Assembly (NCBI GenBank): GCA_947448025.1
Contig: CANFLV010000014.1
Location: forward strand, 1-64,000
Length of the DNA stretch: 64,000 nucleotides
DNA from: Oxalobacteraceae bacterium
Lineage (GTDB): Bacteria; Pseudomonadota; Gammaproteobacteria; Burkholderiales; Burkholderiaceae_D
Direction: 5' to 3'
Positions 26,902 through 39,121 of this stretch are shown piece by piece. The position numbers were made by a program, and so were the translations under genes. Each line of letters begins with the position of its first letter. The stretch's first letter is position 1. The notes under the pieces are model-generated. The model saw only the letters and a program-made list of their open reading frames with translations. It was not told where the DNA came from and did no database searches.

Positions 26902-27492
26902 TTAGAAAGCGACCGTGACAGGTTTGCGTTCGTCCGGCGACTCGGTGGCTTGCAGCAGTTCTGCGGGCTTGAAGGTGAAGACATTCGCGATGATCGAACC
27001 CGGAAATTGCTCGACCGAGATGTTGTACTCCATGACGTTATCGTTGAACGCCTGGCGCGCAAAAGCGATGCGGTTCTCGGTACTGGTCAGCTCTTCGGTG
27101 AGCTGCATCATGTTCTGGTTAGCTTTAAGTTCAGGATAGGCTTCTGACAAGGCGAACAATCGACCGAGCGTTGCGCCCAAAGTGTCTTCGGCGGCACCCA
27201 ACTGCTGCACGGCGGCGGCATCGGTGGGGTCGCTGGCAGCACGGCGGTTCGCAGCCACCGCCGTATTGCGTGCGGCGATCACGGCTTCGAGCGCTTCGCG
27301 CTCATGCTTCATGTAGCCTTTGGCCGTCTCGACGAGATTCGGGATCAGGTCATGACGGCGCTTCAATTGCACATCGATTTGCGCAAAGGCGTTTTTAAAG
27401 CGGTTCCGCAAACTGACGAGTCGGTTATAAGCCCCGACCGCCCAGAATACGAACAACAGCGCCAGACTGAGTAAAACGATTGCAGTAATCAT
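26902..27492 (-). CDS. lemA: LemA family membrane protein
   Basis: A 196-residue protein with one N-terminal membrane segment (ITAIVLLSLALLFVFWAVGAY) followed by a long alpha-helical domain. The family signature is YNRLVSLRNRFKNAFAQIDV and LKRRHDLIPNLVETAKGYM. ATG 27492 follows AGAGGGA; an in-frame start at 27516 lacks such a site. It is 34 bp from the M48 protease and probably forms an operon with it. LemA function is poorly known. Confidence 0.92.
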   Translation of the reverse strand: MITAIVLLSLALLFVFWAVGAYNRLVSLRNRFKNAFAQIDVQLKRRHDLIPNLVETAKGYMKHEREALEAVIAARNTAVAANRRAASDPTDAAAVQQLGAAEDTLGATLGRLFALSEAYPELKANQNMMQLTEELTSTENRIAFARQAFNDNVMEYNISVEQFPGSIIANVFTFKPAELLQATESPDERKPVTVAF

Positions 27493-27636
27493 GATTCCCT
27501 CTCCGTAAAGTCGCATGGAAAATATTCTTCCCGCACGCCGACTGGAAAAATGATTATAGCGATACTTGTTTAACGATCAATGATCTGTGCTGAAATGCCG
27601 CACCCGGGGCCGGCGCTAGTCCGCCCCCCGGAATAC

Positions 27637-28248
27637 TCACTTTGGCGTCAACTTGCTCAACTCTTCATCCGTAATGTATTCAAACAGTTTCACGACCTTG
27701 CGCACGCCACTGACACCACTCGTGATTTCACCGGCGAGCCGGCCTTCGGCTGACGTCACGCGCCCCATCAGGAACACGGTGCCGCGTTCAGTGACGACCT
27801 TCAGCGCATTCGCCGAGAGATCCTTCTGATCCACAAACGAGGCCTTGACCTTGGTCGTGATCAGCGCGTCATTGGAGCGCGAGGTGTAATTCGACACAGG
27901 CGCGACCTCGAGTTCATTGGCCACCGACTGCACGCCTTCGATGGCGGCGATTTCGCGCTCGGCTGACTGCTTCGCTTCTGCATCCTTGACTTCACCTGTC
28001 AAAAGCGCCTTGCGATTGAAACTGGTAATGCTGATATGGGCGCTGTCGCCGAACACATTGGTCATACGCGCCTCGCCCTTGAGCACGATCGACTTGTCTT
28101 CCGTCTGCGCGCCGAAGGTGCGGCGATCGGTCGCAGCGAGCGTGCTGACGACGGCGGTGCCGACGGCCATCTCGATACAGCCCTGCAAACTGATCGCCAC
28201 TGTGCCGAACAGGACGGCGTGCAGCGCGAAGGATTTCAAGGAGCGCAT
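27637..28248 (-). CDS. dolP: DolP-like outer-membrane lipoprotein with two BON domains
   Basis: A 203-residue lipoprotein, lipobox LQGC, followed by MAVGTAVVSTLAATDRRTFG as in E. coli DolP (YraP). Two BON domains follow; the second includes TTKVKASFVDQKDLSANALK and FLMGRVTSAEGRLAGEI. DolP binds anionic phospholipid and supports outer-membrane integrity and the BAM complex. The start at 28248 gives the lipoprotein signal; an upstream in-frame ATG at 28293 has a stronger ribosome site inside diaA and would add 15 residues. The diaA-dolP order is conserved in Proteobacteria. Confidence 0.87.
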   Translation of the reverse strand: MRSLKSFALHAVLFGTVAISLQGCIEMAVGTAVVSTLAATDRRTFGAQTEDKSIVLKGEARMTNVFGDSAHISITSFNRKALLTGEVKDAEAKQSAEREIAAIEGVQSVANELEVAPVSNYTSRSNDALITTKVKASFVDQKDLSANALKVVTERGTVFLMGRVTSAEGRLAGEITSGVSGVRKVVKLFEYITDEELSKLTPK

Positions 28249-28279
28249 GCCGGGCTTACGAATTTTAAGAATGGTTGAA

Positions 28280-28885
<606 letters not shown>

Positions 28886-29142
28886 TTATAGTGTAGTGAT
28901 GTTGCTAAAGCGATGTCATGGCCGCGACATGCTGTTTTTTGCGGCGGACGATGTACGCAATGCACTGTATGCTGTCGCGGATTGTGCCACACAGTCGCAG
29001 GGCCGACCGCTGCTTTTACATCTGCTTAATTGTGCCAGCGTATCGACAGCAGCGCGAGGTCTGCATGATCGGTTAAAATTTCGCTCGGCCTTGGGCACCA
29101 GAGCCGGTCATTTCACTCCACATTTCGGGATACATTCACAGC

Positions 29143-30135
29143 ATGAGCCACGCACACGACGTCAATCCAGCGCACTTCAGGTCCGTCACTTATAGCGGCC
29201 GCAAATCCGGTCCGCGCCTCATCGTCACCGGCGCAGTGCATGGCAACGAAACCTGCGGCACCCAAGGCATACGGCGCGTGATGGACGAGCTCGACAGCGG
29301 CAAGATGCATATCGCCACCGGCAGCGTAACCTTCGTGCCGGTGACGAATCCGCTCGCGTATGGCCGCGGCCAGCGCATGGGTGACCGTAACCTGAACCGG
29401 AACCTGTACCCGATCGCCACGCCGCTCGATTACGAAGACCATATCGCGAACTGGCTGTGCCCGCTGCTGGCGCAACACGATGTCTTGCTCGACTTGCATT
29501 CCTTCGCCGCCGGTACCGCTGCATTTGCGATGGTCGGCCCGCTCGACAATGCCGGCACACTGCAGCCATTCACGCATGCGCATGCCGAAGAAGCGATGGC
29601 GCTGCATCTGGGCGTGCACCGCTTCGTCGATGGCTGGCTCGACACCTACGCGACCGGCGTTGAACGGCGCGTGGCTGAGACGCGCGCGAAGGGCTTGCCG
29701 CTCAATACGCTCAACACCGATGCGCGTTATGGCGTGGGCACCACGGAATACATGCGCAGCGTCGGCGGCTATGCCATCACGCTCGAATGCGGCCAGCATG
29801 ATGACCCGGCTGGGCCACAGGTCGCCTATGACGCGATCTGCAATACGATGGCGCTGCTGGGCGTGAGTAATGCACCGGCGCCGCAGTCAGTCGAACAAAC
29901 CGAAGCGCTGAGCATCTATGACGTCATCGACAAGAACCATCCGGAAGACCGCTTCAGCCGCGCCTGGATCAGCTTCGACCGGCTCACTAAAGGCGATCTG
30001 ATCGCTACGCGTTTTGATGGCACACAAATGATTGCGGAATGCGATGGTTTCATCGTCTTCCCGCATGCGAAGGCCGAGCCTGGGCATGAATGGTTTTATT
30101 TGGCGAAAGTGAATCACCGTTTCGACCGGGACTAA
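29143..30135 (+). CDS. Succinylglutamate desuccinylase/aspartoacylase-family zinc hydrolase
   Basis: A 330-residue M14-type metallo-amidohydrolase. Zinc ligands are visible in GAVHGNETCGTQG (His and Glu) and DLHSFAAGTAAF (His), and the catalytic glutamate is in ITLECGQHDDP. Length fits AstE/AspA-like proteins. No other arginine-catabolic ast genes are around, so the substrate is unknown. It is transcribed divergently from diaA and converges on yraN, ending a few bases before the yraN stop. Confidence 0.85.
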   Translation: MSHAHDVNPAHFRSVTYSGRKSGPRLIVTGAVHGNETCGTQGIRRVMDELDSGKMHIATGSVTFVPVTNPLAYGRGQRMGDRNLNRNLYPIATPLDYEDHIANWLCPLLAQHDVLLDLHSFAAGTAAFAMVGPLDNAGTLQPFTHAHAEEAMALHLGVHRFVDGWLDTYATGVERRVAETRAKGLPLNTLNTDARYGVGTTEYMRSVGGYAITLECGQHDDPAGPQVAYDAICNTMALLGVSNAPAPQSVEQTEALSIYDVIDKNHPEDRFSRAWISFDRLTKGDLIATRFDGTQMIAECDGFIVFPHAKAEPGHEWFYLAKVNHRFDRD

Positions 30136-30522
30136 TCACGCACTGATGGCGTCCGTGATCCAGTTGATCGCGCCGCCATCGATGGTGACGACATCGAAGC
30201 GGCAAGCCGGCGGCGCACGGTAACGCTGCAAATAGAATTGCGCCGCCAGAATCAGCCGCCGCTGCTTGGCCGCGCCGATACTGGCCGCCGCACCGCCAAA
30301 ACGGCTGCTGGCGCGCTGGCGTACTTCAACGAACACCAGGGTCGTCGACAGCGCCATGATCAGATCGATTTCACCGGCCTTGCAGCGGAAATTGCGCGTT
30401 ACCAGCGTCAGCCCCTGCTGCTGCAAAAAAGCCAGAGCCGCATCTTCACCGGCCTGGCCGCGCATCTGCTGCTCGGTGCGCGGCGCGTCATCTGACAAAG
30501 TCCGTCGCTTGACGGTCTTCAT
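30136..30522 (-). CDS. yraN: YraN/UPF0102 family endonuclease-like protein
   Basis: A 128-residue protein with the UPF0102 signature: GQAGEDAALAFLQQQGLTLV, NFRCKAGEIDLIM and LVFVEVRQRASSRFGGA. The D and ExR/K residues form a PD-(D/E)xK nuclease-like active site. Family function is not settled, though a link to DNA processing is assumed. It is divergent from rsmI, the same pairing as yraN and yraL in E. coli. Confidence 0.92.
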   Translation of the reverse strand: MKTVKRRTLSDDAPRTEQQMRGQAGEDAALAFLQQQGLTLVTRNFRCKAGEIDLIMALSTTLVFVEVRQRASSRFGGAAASIGAAKQRRLILAAQFYLQRYRAPPACRFDVVTIDGGAINWITDAISA

Positions 30523-30638
30523 GATGCAGCGCCCGACTTGTAATTGGCCACGCAGGCGCGCACAATCCGTCCCATTACTGCCGCCGCCCTGCGCCGCTGC
30601 GACGCCCTGAAATCACTCCCCGACATAGACCGCTCCCC

Positions 30639-31547
<909 letters not shown>

Positions 31548-31555
31548 AAATTGGA

Positions 31556-32644
31556 TTAACGCAGCACGATCACCGGCTTTAAGCCGCTGCTAGCGCCTGT
31601 CTGGCGCGCCACGACTTCGGCTTCCTGGCGACTCGCGAACGGGCCGCTGGTGACGCGGTACAGCGCGCCTGAGCCGATCACTTCCAGCGGCGGATGCGCA
31701 CTGACCCAGACTGGCAGAAGTCGGTCACGCGCGGCTTCGGCGTTCGCGATTTGCGAGAAGGCGCCAAACTGCAGGTAGACACCGCTGGCCAGGCTGGCTG
31801 TGGCATTGCCGGTGCCGCTGCTGACAATTTTTTCCGCGACAGGCGTATCAGGGATCGCAGCGATCCGCGACACGACCGAACTGCCATCCGGCGGCAAGGG
31901 TATTGCCACGACCGCAGCGTTAGGCGCGGCAGCGGCGACAGGCACCACGGCTGCGGCGACTTGCCTGATCTCAGGCTCGATCTTCTCCTGCGCCACGACC
32001 TTGTTTTTGCTTGCCTTGCCACTATTGATACGGGCAATTTCATCCGGCAGCAGGCGCTCGACTTCGAGCGTGCCGCTACCGTTACTGAGATAGCCGAGCT
32101 TCAATGCGGCCGTGTAAGACAGGTCGATGATGCGGGTTGAATGGAAGGGCCCGCGGTCATTGATACGCACGATGATCTGTTTACCATTGGCCAGATTGGT
32201 CACGCGCGCATAGGACGGAATCGGCAGGGTCGGATGGGCGGCCGTCATCTTGAACATGTCGTAGCGTTCGCCGGACGCCGTTTTCTGGCCATGGAATTTT
32301 TTGCCATACCAGGTACCGAGGCCGCGTTGCGTGTAGGCCTTGCCATCGGTGATCGGGGTATAAGTCGTGCCCAGCACGGCATAAGGCCGACTCGTGGACA
32401 ATGCAATTGGTTCGACTTTTGGCACGGCGTCAGGGGTGGCGATGAGGTTATCGGGCGTATTGTCCGCCGGGCCATCATCCTTGTAATAGCCGCCGCGACC
32501 GGAGCCGGCCGCTGGTAACGCGACCTGTCCGGCATCTTTCGCGCCTGATCCAACTGGTACTTTCGGCAAGCTGCCGCAAGCCGACAGCAGCAATGCGAGT
32601 AGGCCCGTCGCGAGCGCACGTTGCCAGTTCCTTGTCAGCTGCAT
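31556..32644 (-). CDS. rlpA: RlpA-type septal lytic transglycosylase with SPOR domain
   Basis: A 362-residue lipoprotein, lipobox LSAC near residue 22. The double-psi barrel domain contains GLGTWYGKKFHGQKTASGE, TAAHPTLPIPSYARVTNL and VRINDRGPFHSTRIIDLSY, with the catalytic Asp in NDRGP. A linker and a C-terminal SPOR domain (VYLQFGAFSQIANAEAARDR to the end) target it to denuded septal glycan. It is last in the rod-shape gene run, after mrdB. Confidence 0.93.
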   Translation of the reverse strand: MQLTRNWQRALATGLLALLLSACGSLPKVPVGSGAKDAGQVALPAAGSGRGGYYKDDGPADNTPDNLIATPDAVPKVEPIALSTSRPYAVLGTTYTPITDGKAYTQRGLGTWYGKKFHGQKTASGERYDMFKMTAAHPTLPIPSYARVTNLANGKQIIVRINDRGPFHSTRIIDLSYTAALKLGYLSNGSGTLEVERLLPDEIARINSGKASKNKVVAQEKIEPEIRQVAAAVVPVAAAAPNAAVVAIPLPPDGSSVVSRIAAIPDTPVAEKIVSSGTGNATASLASGVYLQFGAFSQIANAEAARDRLLPVWVSAHPPLEVIGSGALYRVTSGPFASRQEAEVVARQTGASSGLKPVIVLR

Positions 32645-32693
32645 GAAAGACGTCTCCCGTTTGCGTAGCGCAGACGCGGCGCTATTGGCCCGC

Positions 32694-33803
32694 TCAAGTC
32701 TGCATCAATTTTCGATGGCGCTGGATACTCATCAAGATGCCGGTCCCGAGACCGAGGGTCATCAGGGCCGTGCCGCCATAACTCATGAACGGCAATGGTA
32801 CGCCGACGACCGGCAGGATACCACTGACCATGCCCATATTGACGAAGGCGTAGGTAAAGAAAATCATCGTGATCGCACCGGCCAGCAGGCGCGTAAAAAA
32901 CGTTGGCGCATTGGCTGCGATGATCAGGCCGCGGCCGATCAGCAGCAAATAGAGCACCATCAGCACTACATTGCCCATCAAACCAAACTCTTCCGAGTAG
33001 ACCGCAAAGATGAAATCCGTCGTGCGTTCCGGGATGAACTCAAGGTGCGCCTGCGTGCCCTGCAGCCAGCCCTTGCCGGTAACGCCGCCGGAACCGACAG
33101 CGATGGTCGACTGAATGATGTGGAAGCCCTTGCCCAGCGGGTCGGAGCTGGGATCGATCAGCATCATGACCCGTTCGCGCTGGTAATCATGCAGCACCGA
33201 CCATAGTACCGGCAGGCTCGCGCACACCGCGACCAGCAGGCCGACCAGAACCTTCCAAGACAGACCCGCTAAAAAGATCACATAAAACCCCGCAGCCAGC
33301 ACCAGCAAGGCCGTACCCAGGTCGGGCTGGCGCGCGATCAGGCCGACCGGCAGCGCTACCAGCAAGGCGGCCACCAGGAATTCACGCCAGCGCACCATGC
33401 CCTCGCGCTGCTGGAAGAACCAGGCCAGCATCAGCGGCATGGCGATCTTCATGATTTCAGACGGCTGGATCACCATGCCGACATTGATCCAGCGGCGCGC
33501 GCCCTTCTTGACCATGCCAAAGGCAGCCACACCAATGAGCAAGGCAATGCCAAAACTGTAAATCGGCACGGCAAAGCGCATCAGCGTTTGCGGCGGCACG
33601 ATCGCGGCGATCCACATCACGACAAAAGCGACGATGATATTGCGCATCTGATCTTCGACGCGCCCCGGGAAATCGATGCCGGCTGAATACACCGTCATCA
33701 AGCCCACGCACAGAAGCAGGAAAATGATGATCGACAGCGGACCATCAAAGACCGAAAAATACGGCCGGACCACCTGCAGGAATGGACGTCGGTTCATTGT
33801 CAT
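32694..33803 (-). CDS. mrdB: Peptidoglycan glycosyltransferase RodA
   Basis: A 369-residue SEDS-family integral membrane protein with about ten hydrophobic segments. Typical text includes ARRWINVGMVIQPSEIMKIA, RQPDLGTALLVLAAG, GLMGNVVLMVLYLLLIGRG and GVPLPFMSYGGTALMT. It polymerises glycan strands with PBP2 during elongation. It starts three bases after the mrdA stop, so the two are coupled. Confidence 0.96.
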   Translation of the reverse strand: MTMNRRPFLQVVRPYFSVFDGPLSIIIFLLLCVGLMTVYSAGIDFPGRVEDQMRNIIVAFVVMWIAAIVPPQTLMRFAVPIYSFGIALLIGVAAFGMVKKGARRWINVGMVIQPSEIMKIAMPLMLAWFFQQREGMVRWREFLVAALLVALPVGLIARQPDLGTALLVLAAGFYVIFLAGLSWKVLVGLLVAVCASLPVLWSVLHDYQRERVMMLIDPSSDPLGKGFHIIQSTIAVGSGGVTGKGWLQGTQAHLEFIPERTTDFIFAVYSEEFGLMGNVVLMVLYLLLIGRGLIIAANAPTFFTRLLAGAITMIFFTYAFVNMGMVSGILPVVGVPLPFMSYGGTALMTLGLGTGILMSIQRHRKLMQT

Positions 33804-33805
33804 GG

Positions 33806-35785
33806 TCAGTCCTTATTCCCGCGGGTTTCAGCACCCGGCTTCGGTCCGCCGGCGGATTCGGCATACGCTTTCAATTCAGCGACCGGGGTTAATTCTTCGG
33901 CCACAGGTGGCTCGCCGACCGGCTTGTCCTTGTCGAGCGGGCGCTTGCCGAGCAAATAATAATCAAACGCCTTGCGCACGATAGGCGCAGCGGCATCAGC
34001 GCCGAAGCCACCATTCTCGACGATGATCGCCACGGCGATGCGCGGCTGCTCCGCTGGCGCAAAAGCGGTGTAAAGCGAATGATCACGATGACGCTCGTCG
34101 ATATGCCGGCTATCGTATTTACCGCCCTTCAGGCCGACCACCTGGGCCGTACCAGTCTTACCGGCCGAAACATACTCGGTGTTGAGGAAGGCGCGCGAAG
34201 AGGTCCCTTCGCGGGCCACGCCGACCAGCGCATTCTTGATGATGTCGATATTTTCCTGTTTGAGATTGATGCGGTAACTCTCTTTTGCCACAGTCGGTGT
34301 TCTCTCGCGCGTGACGCCGTTTTCAATGATCTTCACCAGATGCGGCTTCATCACCACGCCGTTGTTAGCCAGGATCGAGGTCGCCTGGGCGATCTGCAAA
34401 GGCGTGAACGAGTTATAGCCCTGGCCGATGCCCAGGGAAATGGTCTCGCCTGCGTACCATTTTTGCAATGCCGCGGTCTTGTACGCACTGCGTTTCCAGT
34501 CCGTCGAGGGCAGCAAGCCGCGCTTTTCATGATCGAGATCGATGCCGGTCAGCTGACCAAAACCGAAGGGCTTCATGAAGTCATGAATCGCATCCACGCC
34601 AAGGTCATTGGCCAGCATGTAGTAATACGTGTCACAGGAATGCACGATGGAGGCATACATGTTGACTGTGCCATGGCCACCGGGTTTGTCATCGTTAAAT
34701 TTATGATTACCGAGGTAAAAATAACCAGGATCGGCAATCGCATTCGCCGGCGAACGCTTGCCTAGCTCCAGCGCCGCCAGCGCCATAAAGGGCTTGTAGG
34801 TCGAGCCGGGCGGATAGCTGCCCGACAGCGGCCGGTTCACCAGCGGTTTGTCGAGTGAATTATTGAGCTGGTCCCAGCTTTGCTGGTCGATACCTTCGAC
34901 GAACAGGTTCGGATCGAAGGTCGGCATCGAGACATAGGCCAGCACGTCGCCGGTGGCCGGTTCAATAGCGATCATCGCGCCGCGACGGTTACCGAAGGCT
35001 TCTTCGATGACTTTTTGCAGTTCGATATCAATTGACAGGATCAGGTTATTGCCGGGACTGGCCGGCATGCGCGACAGGGTACGTACCGCCCGACCGCCGG
35101 CCGAGACTTCAACTTCCTCGTAGCCAGTCGTGCCGTGCAGATGCGTTTCATAACTTTTTTCAAGGCCTTCCTTGCCGATGTAATCGGTGCCGGAATAATT
35201 CGCGCCATCTTCCATGTCTTCGATGCGCTCGGCATCGCGCTGGCTGATGCGGCCGATGTAACCGATCACATGCGAAGCGACCTGGCCGAGCGGATACTGG
35301 CGGAATAGCCGCGCCTGGATTTCGACGCCGCGGAAACGGTAACGCTGGGCGGTAAAGCGCGCGACCTCTTCGTCAGTGAGGCGTGTACGGATCGGCGTAC
35401 TTTCAAAATTCTTTGATTCTTCCAGCAGCTTGCGAAAACGTTTGCGGTCTTTCGGCTGGATGTCGACCAGCATACTCAATTCATCAATGAGGGTATCGAG
35501 ATCGCCGCGCACTTTAGAGGGCGTGATCTCCAGCGTGTAAGCGGAAAAATTCCGCGCCAATACGACGCCATTGCGGTCCAGGATCAGGCCTCGGTTCGGC
35601 ACCACCGGCACGATCGAGATGCGGTTGTCTTCCGCCTGGGCGGCGTAATCCTCATGCTTGATCACCTGCAGCCAGACAAAACGCATCGTCAGCAAGCCGA
35701 AGCAGATCAGCACCAGAATGCCGGCAGCCGACAGGCGCATGCGGAAGAAATGCAGTTCGCGTTCGGTATTTTTAAACTCAGTCAT
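33806..35785 (-). CDS. mrdA: Penicillin-binding protein 2 (peptidoglycan transpeptidase)
   Basis: A 659-residue class B PBP. One membrane segment (about 20-40) is followed by the pedestal domain and the transpeptidase domain. Catalytic motifs are STYK at 328-331, SCD in IVHSCDTYYYM, and KTGTAQ in VSAGKTGTAQVVG. It crosslinks peptidoglycan in side-wall growth with RodA and MreBCD. The tail is rich in charged residues and Pro. Confidence 0.96.
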   Translation of the reverse strand: MTEFKNTERELHFFRMRLSAAGILVLICFGLLTMRFVWLQVIKHEDYAAQAEDNRISIVPVVPNRGLILDRNGVVLARNFSAYTLEITPSKVRGDLDTLIDELSMLVDIQPKDRKRFRKLLEESKNFESTPIRTRLTDEEVARFTAQRYRFRGVEIQARLFRQYPLGQVASHVIGYIGRISQRDAERIEDMEDGANYSGTDYIGKEGLEKSYETHLHGTTGYEEVEVSAGGRAVRTLSRMPASPGNNLILSIDIELQKVIEEAFGNRRGAMIAIEPATGDVLAYVSMPTFDPNLFVEGIDQQSWDQLNNSLDKPLVNRPLSGSYPPGSTYKPFMALAALELGKRSPANAIADPGYFYLGNHKFNDDKPGGHGTVNMYASIVHSCDTYYYMLANDLGVDAIHDFMKPFGFGQLTGIDLDHEKRGLLPSTDWKRSAYKTAALQKWYAGETISLGIGQGYNSFTPLQIAQATSILANNGVVMKPHLVKIIENGVTRERTPTVAKESYRINLKQENIDIIKNALVGVAREGTSSRAFLNTEYVSAGKTGTAQVVGLKGGKYDSRHIDERHRDHSLYTAFAPAEQPRIAVAIIVENGGFGADAAAPIVRKAFDYYLLGKRPLDKDKPVGEPPVAEELTPVAELKAYAESAGGPKPGAETRGNKD

Positions 35786-35814
35786 GCCGGTTCCTGCACG
35801 GGCTGGCGCCGGCC

Positions 35815-36327
35815 TTAAATGGGTCGCGTGTCATCGCGATTGATCGCGCGCCGCTGCGGCGCCAGCAAGATCCAGCTCGCCAGCGGCCACAGTGCCGTGG
35901 CCACAAAGCTCTCGAGAAAAAACCACCAGCCGGGAAATTTACCGCTGACGAATACTCTGACCAGCAGCTGTATCGTCTGGGTCAACAACAGCAAAGGGAA
36001 GATATGCAGGGCCTGGGTCATGACCGGGAACCACAGTACGCGCCGGTGGATCATGATCGCCAGATACGATAGCAGCGTGTACGCCAGCGCATTCTGGCCC
36101 AGCAGCGTCGCGTCGTGCACATCCATGAGCAAGCCCATGAAGAAAGCCATGCCGATGCCGACCTTGCGCGGCTCGTGGATACTCCAGAACACCAGTACCA
36201 GCGCGAGAAAATCCGGTACGCCGGCCATGGTCCCAAAGGGCAGCATGTTGAGCATGAAAGCAAAGGCGAGGCTCAAGAAAATGAACAGCGAACTGACCGG
36301 CAGCAGGATGTAGAGCGGATTATTCAT
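35815..36327 (-). CDS. mreD: Rod shape-determining protein MreD
   Basis: A 170-residue membrane protein with about five hydrophobic segments. Typical text includes PDFLALVLVFWSIHEPRKVG and FFMGLLMDVHDATLLGQNAL. It overlaps the mreC stop by ATGA and lies in the order mreB-mreC-mreD-mrdA-mrdB. It is part of the elongasome. Confidence 0.93.
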   Translation of the reverse strand: MNNPLYILLPVSSLFIFLSLAFAFMLNMLPFGTMAGVPDFLALVLVFWSIHEPRKVGIGMAFFMGLLMDVHDATLLGQNALAYTLLSYLAIMIHRRVLWFPVMTQALHIFPLLLLTQTIQLLVRVFVSGKFPGWWFFLESFVATALWPLASWILLAPQRRAINRDDTRPI

Positions 36328-37325
36328 GGAGTAGTCGCCTTCGGTGGCACTGCGGGAGTCACTGGCGGCGGCGTTTTGGCCTCCGGCGCGGCAGCCGGCG
36401 CATCCTTTTCCTTGCCCATGTCGCGGCCGCGCTTCTTGCCCAGCTTGTCTTTCTTGTCACGGTCGTCTTCCGACGGCGGACGCGGTGCGATGTCGGCGCT
36501 GGCCAGGAGGATCAGGAGCTGGCGATTCCGATTGATGCCGGCCGTCGGCTGGCAGACGATCCGCGCAAAGGCATCGCTGGACTTATTTTCGACCTGAACG
36601 ACTTTGGCCACAGCCAGACCCGGCGGATAGATGCCGTCGATGCCCGAGGTAACCAGCACATCGCCATTCTGGATATCGGCATTGGTGGCCATGAAACGCA
36701 GGTCCAGCAAGCCCGACTGGCCGCGGCCATACGCGACGCTGCGCAAGCCGCTGCGCACGACCTGCACCGGAATCGCCTGATCCTTGTCGGTCAGCAAAGT
36801 AACCTCCGAGGTCAGCGGAAAGACGCGCGTGACTTGCCCGACCACGCCGATATCATCGATCACCGGCTGGCCCGGCGCGACATTGTGCTGGCTGCCGCGA
36901 TTGAGCACGATCTTGCGCGTGAACGGGTCGCGCGCATCGTAGAGGATCTCACTCATAATCGACGGCACGCCCATTTGTTCGGCTGCACCGAGGAGCTTGC
37001 GCAGCTGGTTATTTTCAGCGGCCAACTGCTGTGCCTGCTGCAGCATTTGCGCATTCGAGGCCTGCTGACGCTTGAGCGCACTATTTTCGCGTTCGACGCT
37101 GGACAGGGACGTGAAATAATCGCCCACTCCCACGGCCAGGTCACGTGGAAACAGCGCGACCATTTGCAAGGGATAGAGCACGGTGCCCACGACTTGGCGC
37201 ACCATCGTCAGCGAATGCAGGCGCGCATCGGCGAACAGCAATGCAATTGCGATCAGGGAGAAAAATACCACTTTGACGCGGGCGGAAGCGCCTTGCTTGA
37301 AAAGCGGTGGTGGACTGTATTCCAT
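36324..37325 (-). CDS. mreC: Rod shape-determining protein MreC
   Basis: A 333-residue protein with one N-terminal membrane segment, a coiled coil (about 75-110, SVERENSALKRQQASNAQML) and the beta-domain with GVVGQVTRVFPLTSEVTLLT and VTSGIDGIYPPGLAVAKV. The C-terminus is rich in Lys, Asp, Pro and Ala and looks disordered. It links MreB to the periplasmic synthases. Confidence 0.95.
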   Translation of the reverse strand: MEYSPPPLFKQGASARVKVVFFSLIAIALLFADARLHSLTMVRQVVGTVLYPLQMVALFPRDLAVGVGDYFTSLSSVERENSALKRQQASNAQMLQQAQQLAAENNQLRKLLGAAEQMGVPSIMSEILYDARDPFTRKIVLNRGSQHNVAPGQPVIDDIGVVGQVTRVFPLTSEVTLLTDKDQAIPVQVVRSGLRSVAYGRGQSGLLDLRFMATNADIQNGDVLVTSGIDGIYPPGLAVAKVVQVENKSSDAFARIVCQPTAGINRNRQLLILLASADIAPRPPSEDDRDKKDKLGKKRGRDMGKEKDAPAAAPEAKTPPPVTPAVPPKATTP

Positions 37326-37450
37326 CAGAACCTGTTAAGCGGATCAGTCAATTCAAGGCGCCCGTTTGGCAACGCCTTAACCAGACGTTTGCAAGCGGGC
37401 GGCAGGTGTGCGCCAGGCACAGCGCAGCAAGCTGCGCACGACTGTCTGTT

Positions 37451-38746
<1,296 letters not shown>

Positions 38747-39049
38747 ATGTCCCTAGTCCTTTCCGACGTTACCCGTCTCGCGCATCTCGCGCAGCTGGAA
38801 ATCACCGAATCCGAAGCGGTCCAGACGCTGGGTAAATTGAATGATATTTTTGCATTGGTCGAACAGATGCGCGCCGTCGACACGACTGGCATCGAGCCGC
38901 TGAACCACCCGATCGCCGCCCTGCAGGAACACTTGGCGTTGCGTTTGCGCGACGACGTAGTCAGCGAAACGAATCACCGCGACGAATATCAGAAGGTCGC
39001 GCCATCCACGCAAGACGGTTTGTACCTTGTGCCCAAGGTGATCGAATAG
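38747..39049 (+). CDS. gatC: Asp/Glu-tRNA amidotransferase subunit C
   Basis: A 100-residue GatC protein: [40 protein letters not shown] and the C-terminal FDK-type end [20 protein letters not shown]. It stabilises the GatCAB complex that turns Glu-tRNA(Gln) or Asp-tRNA(Asn) into the amide form. It is first in gatC-gatA-gatB. Confidence 0.94.
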   Translation: MSLVLSDVTRLAHLAQLEITESEAVQTLGKLNDIFALVEQMRAVDTTGIEPLNHPIAALQEHLALRLRDDVVSETNHRDEYQKVAPSTQDGLYLVPKVIE

Positions 39050-39121
39050 TCACCGCCGCAGCTGCTGCCCTGCCCGCCGCATCCAGCGCGCCGGCCGCCC
39101 AACGAATTCAACGCCCACACT

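Noticed and set aside
27600-27632. GC-rich inverted repeat CCGGGG...CCCCGG after dolP as a terminator
   Set aside because: No T-run follows on the minus strand and the loop is long; not strong enough to call.
29113-29799. A 228-residue minus-strand frame opposite the AstE-like gene
   Set aside because: The plus-strand gene has clear zinc-hydrolase motifs; this is its shadow.
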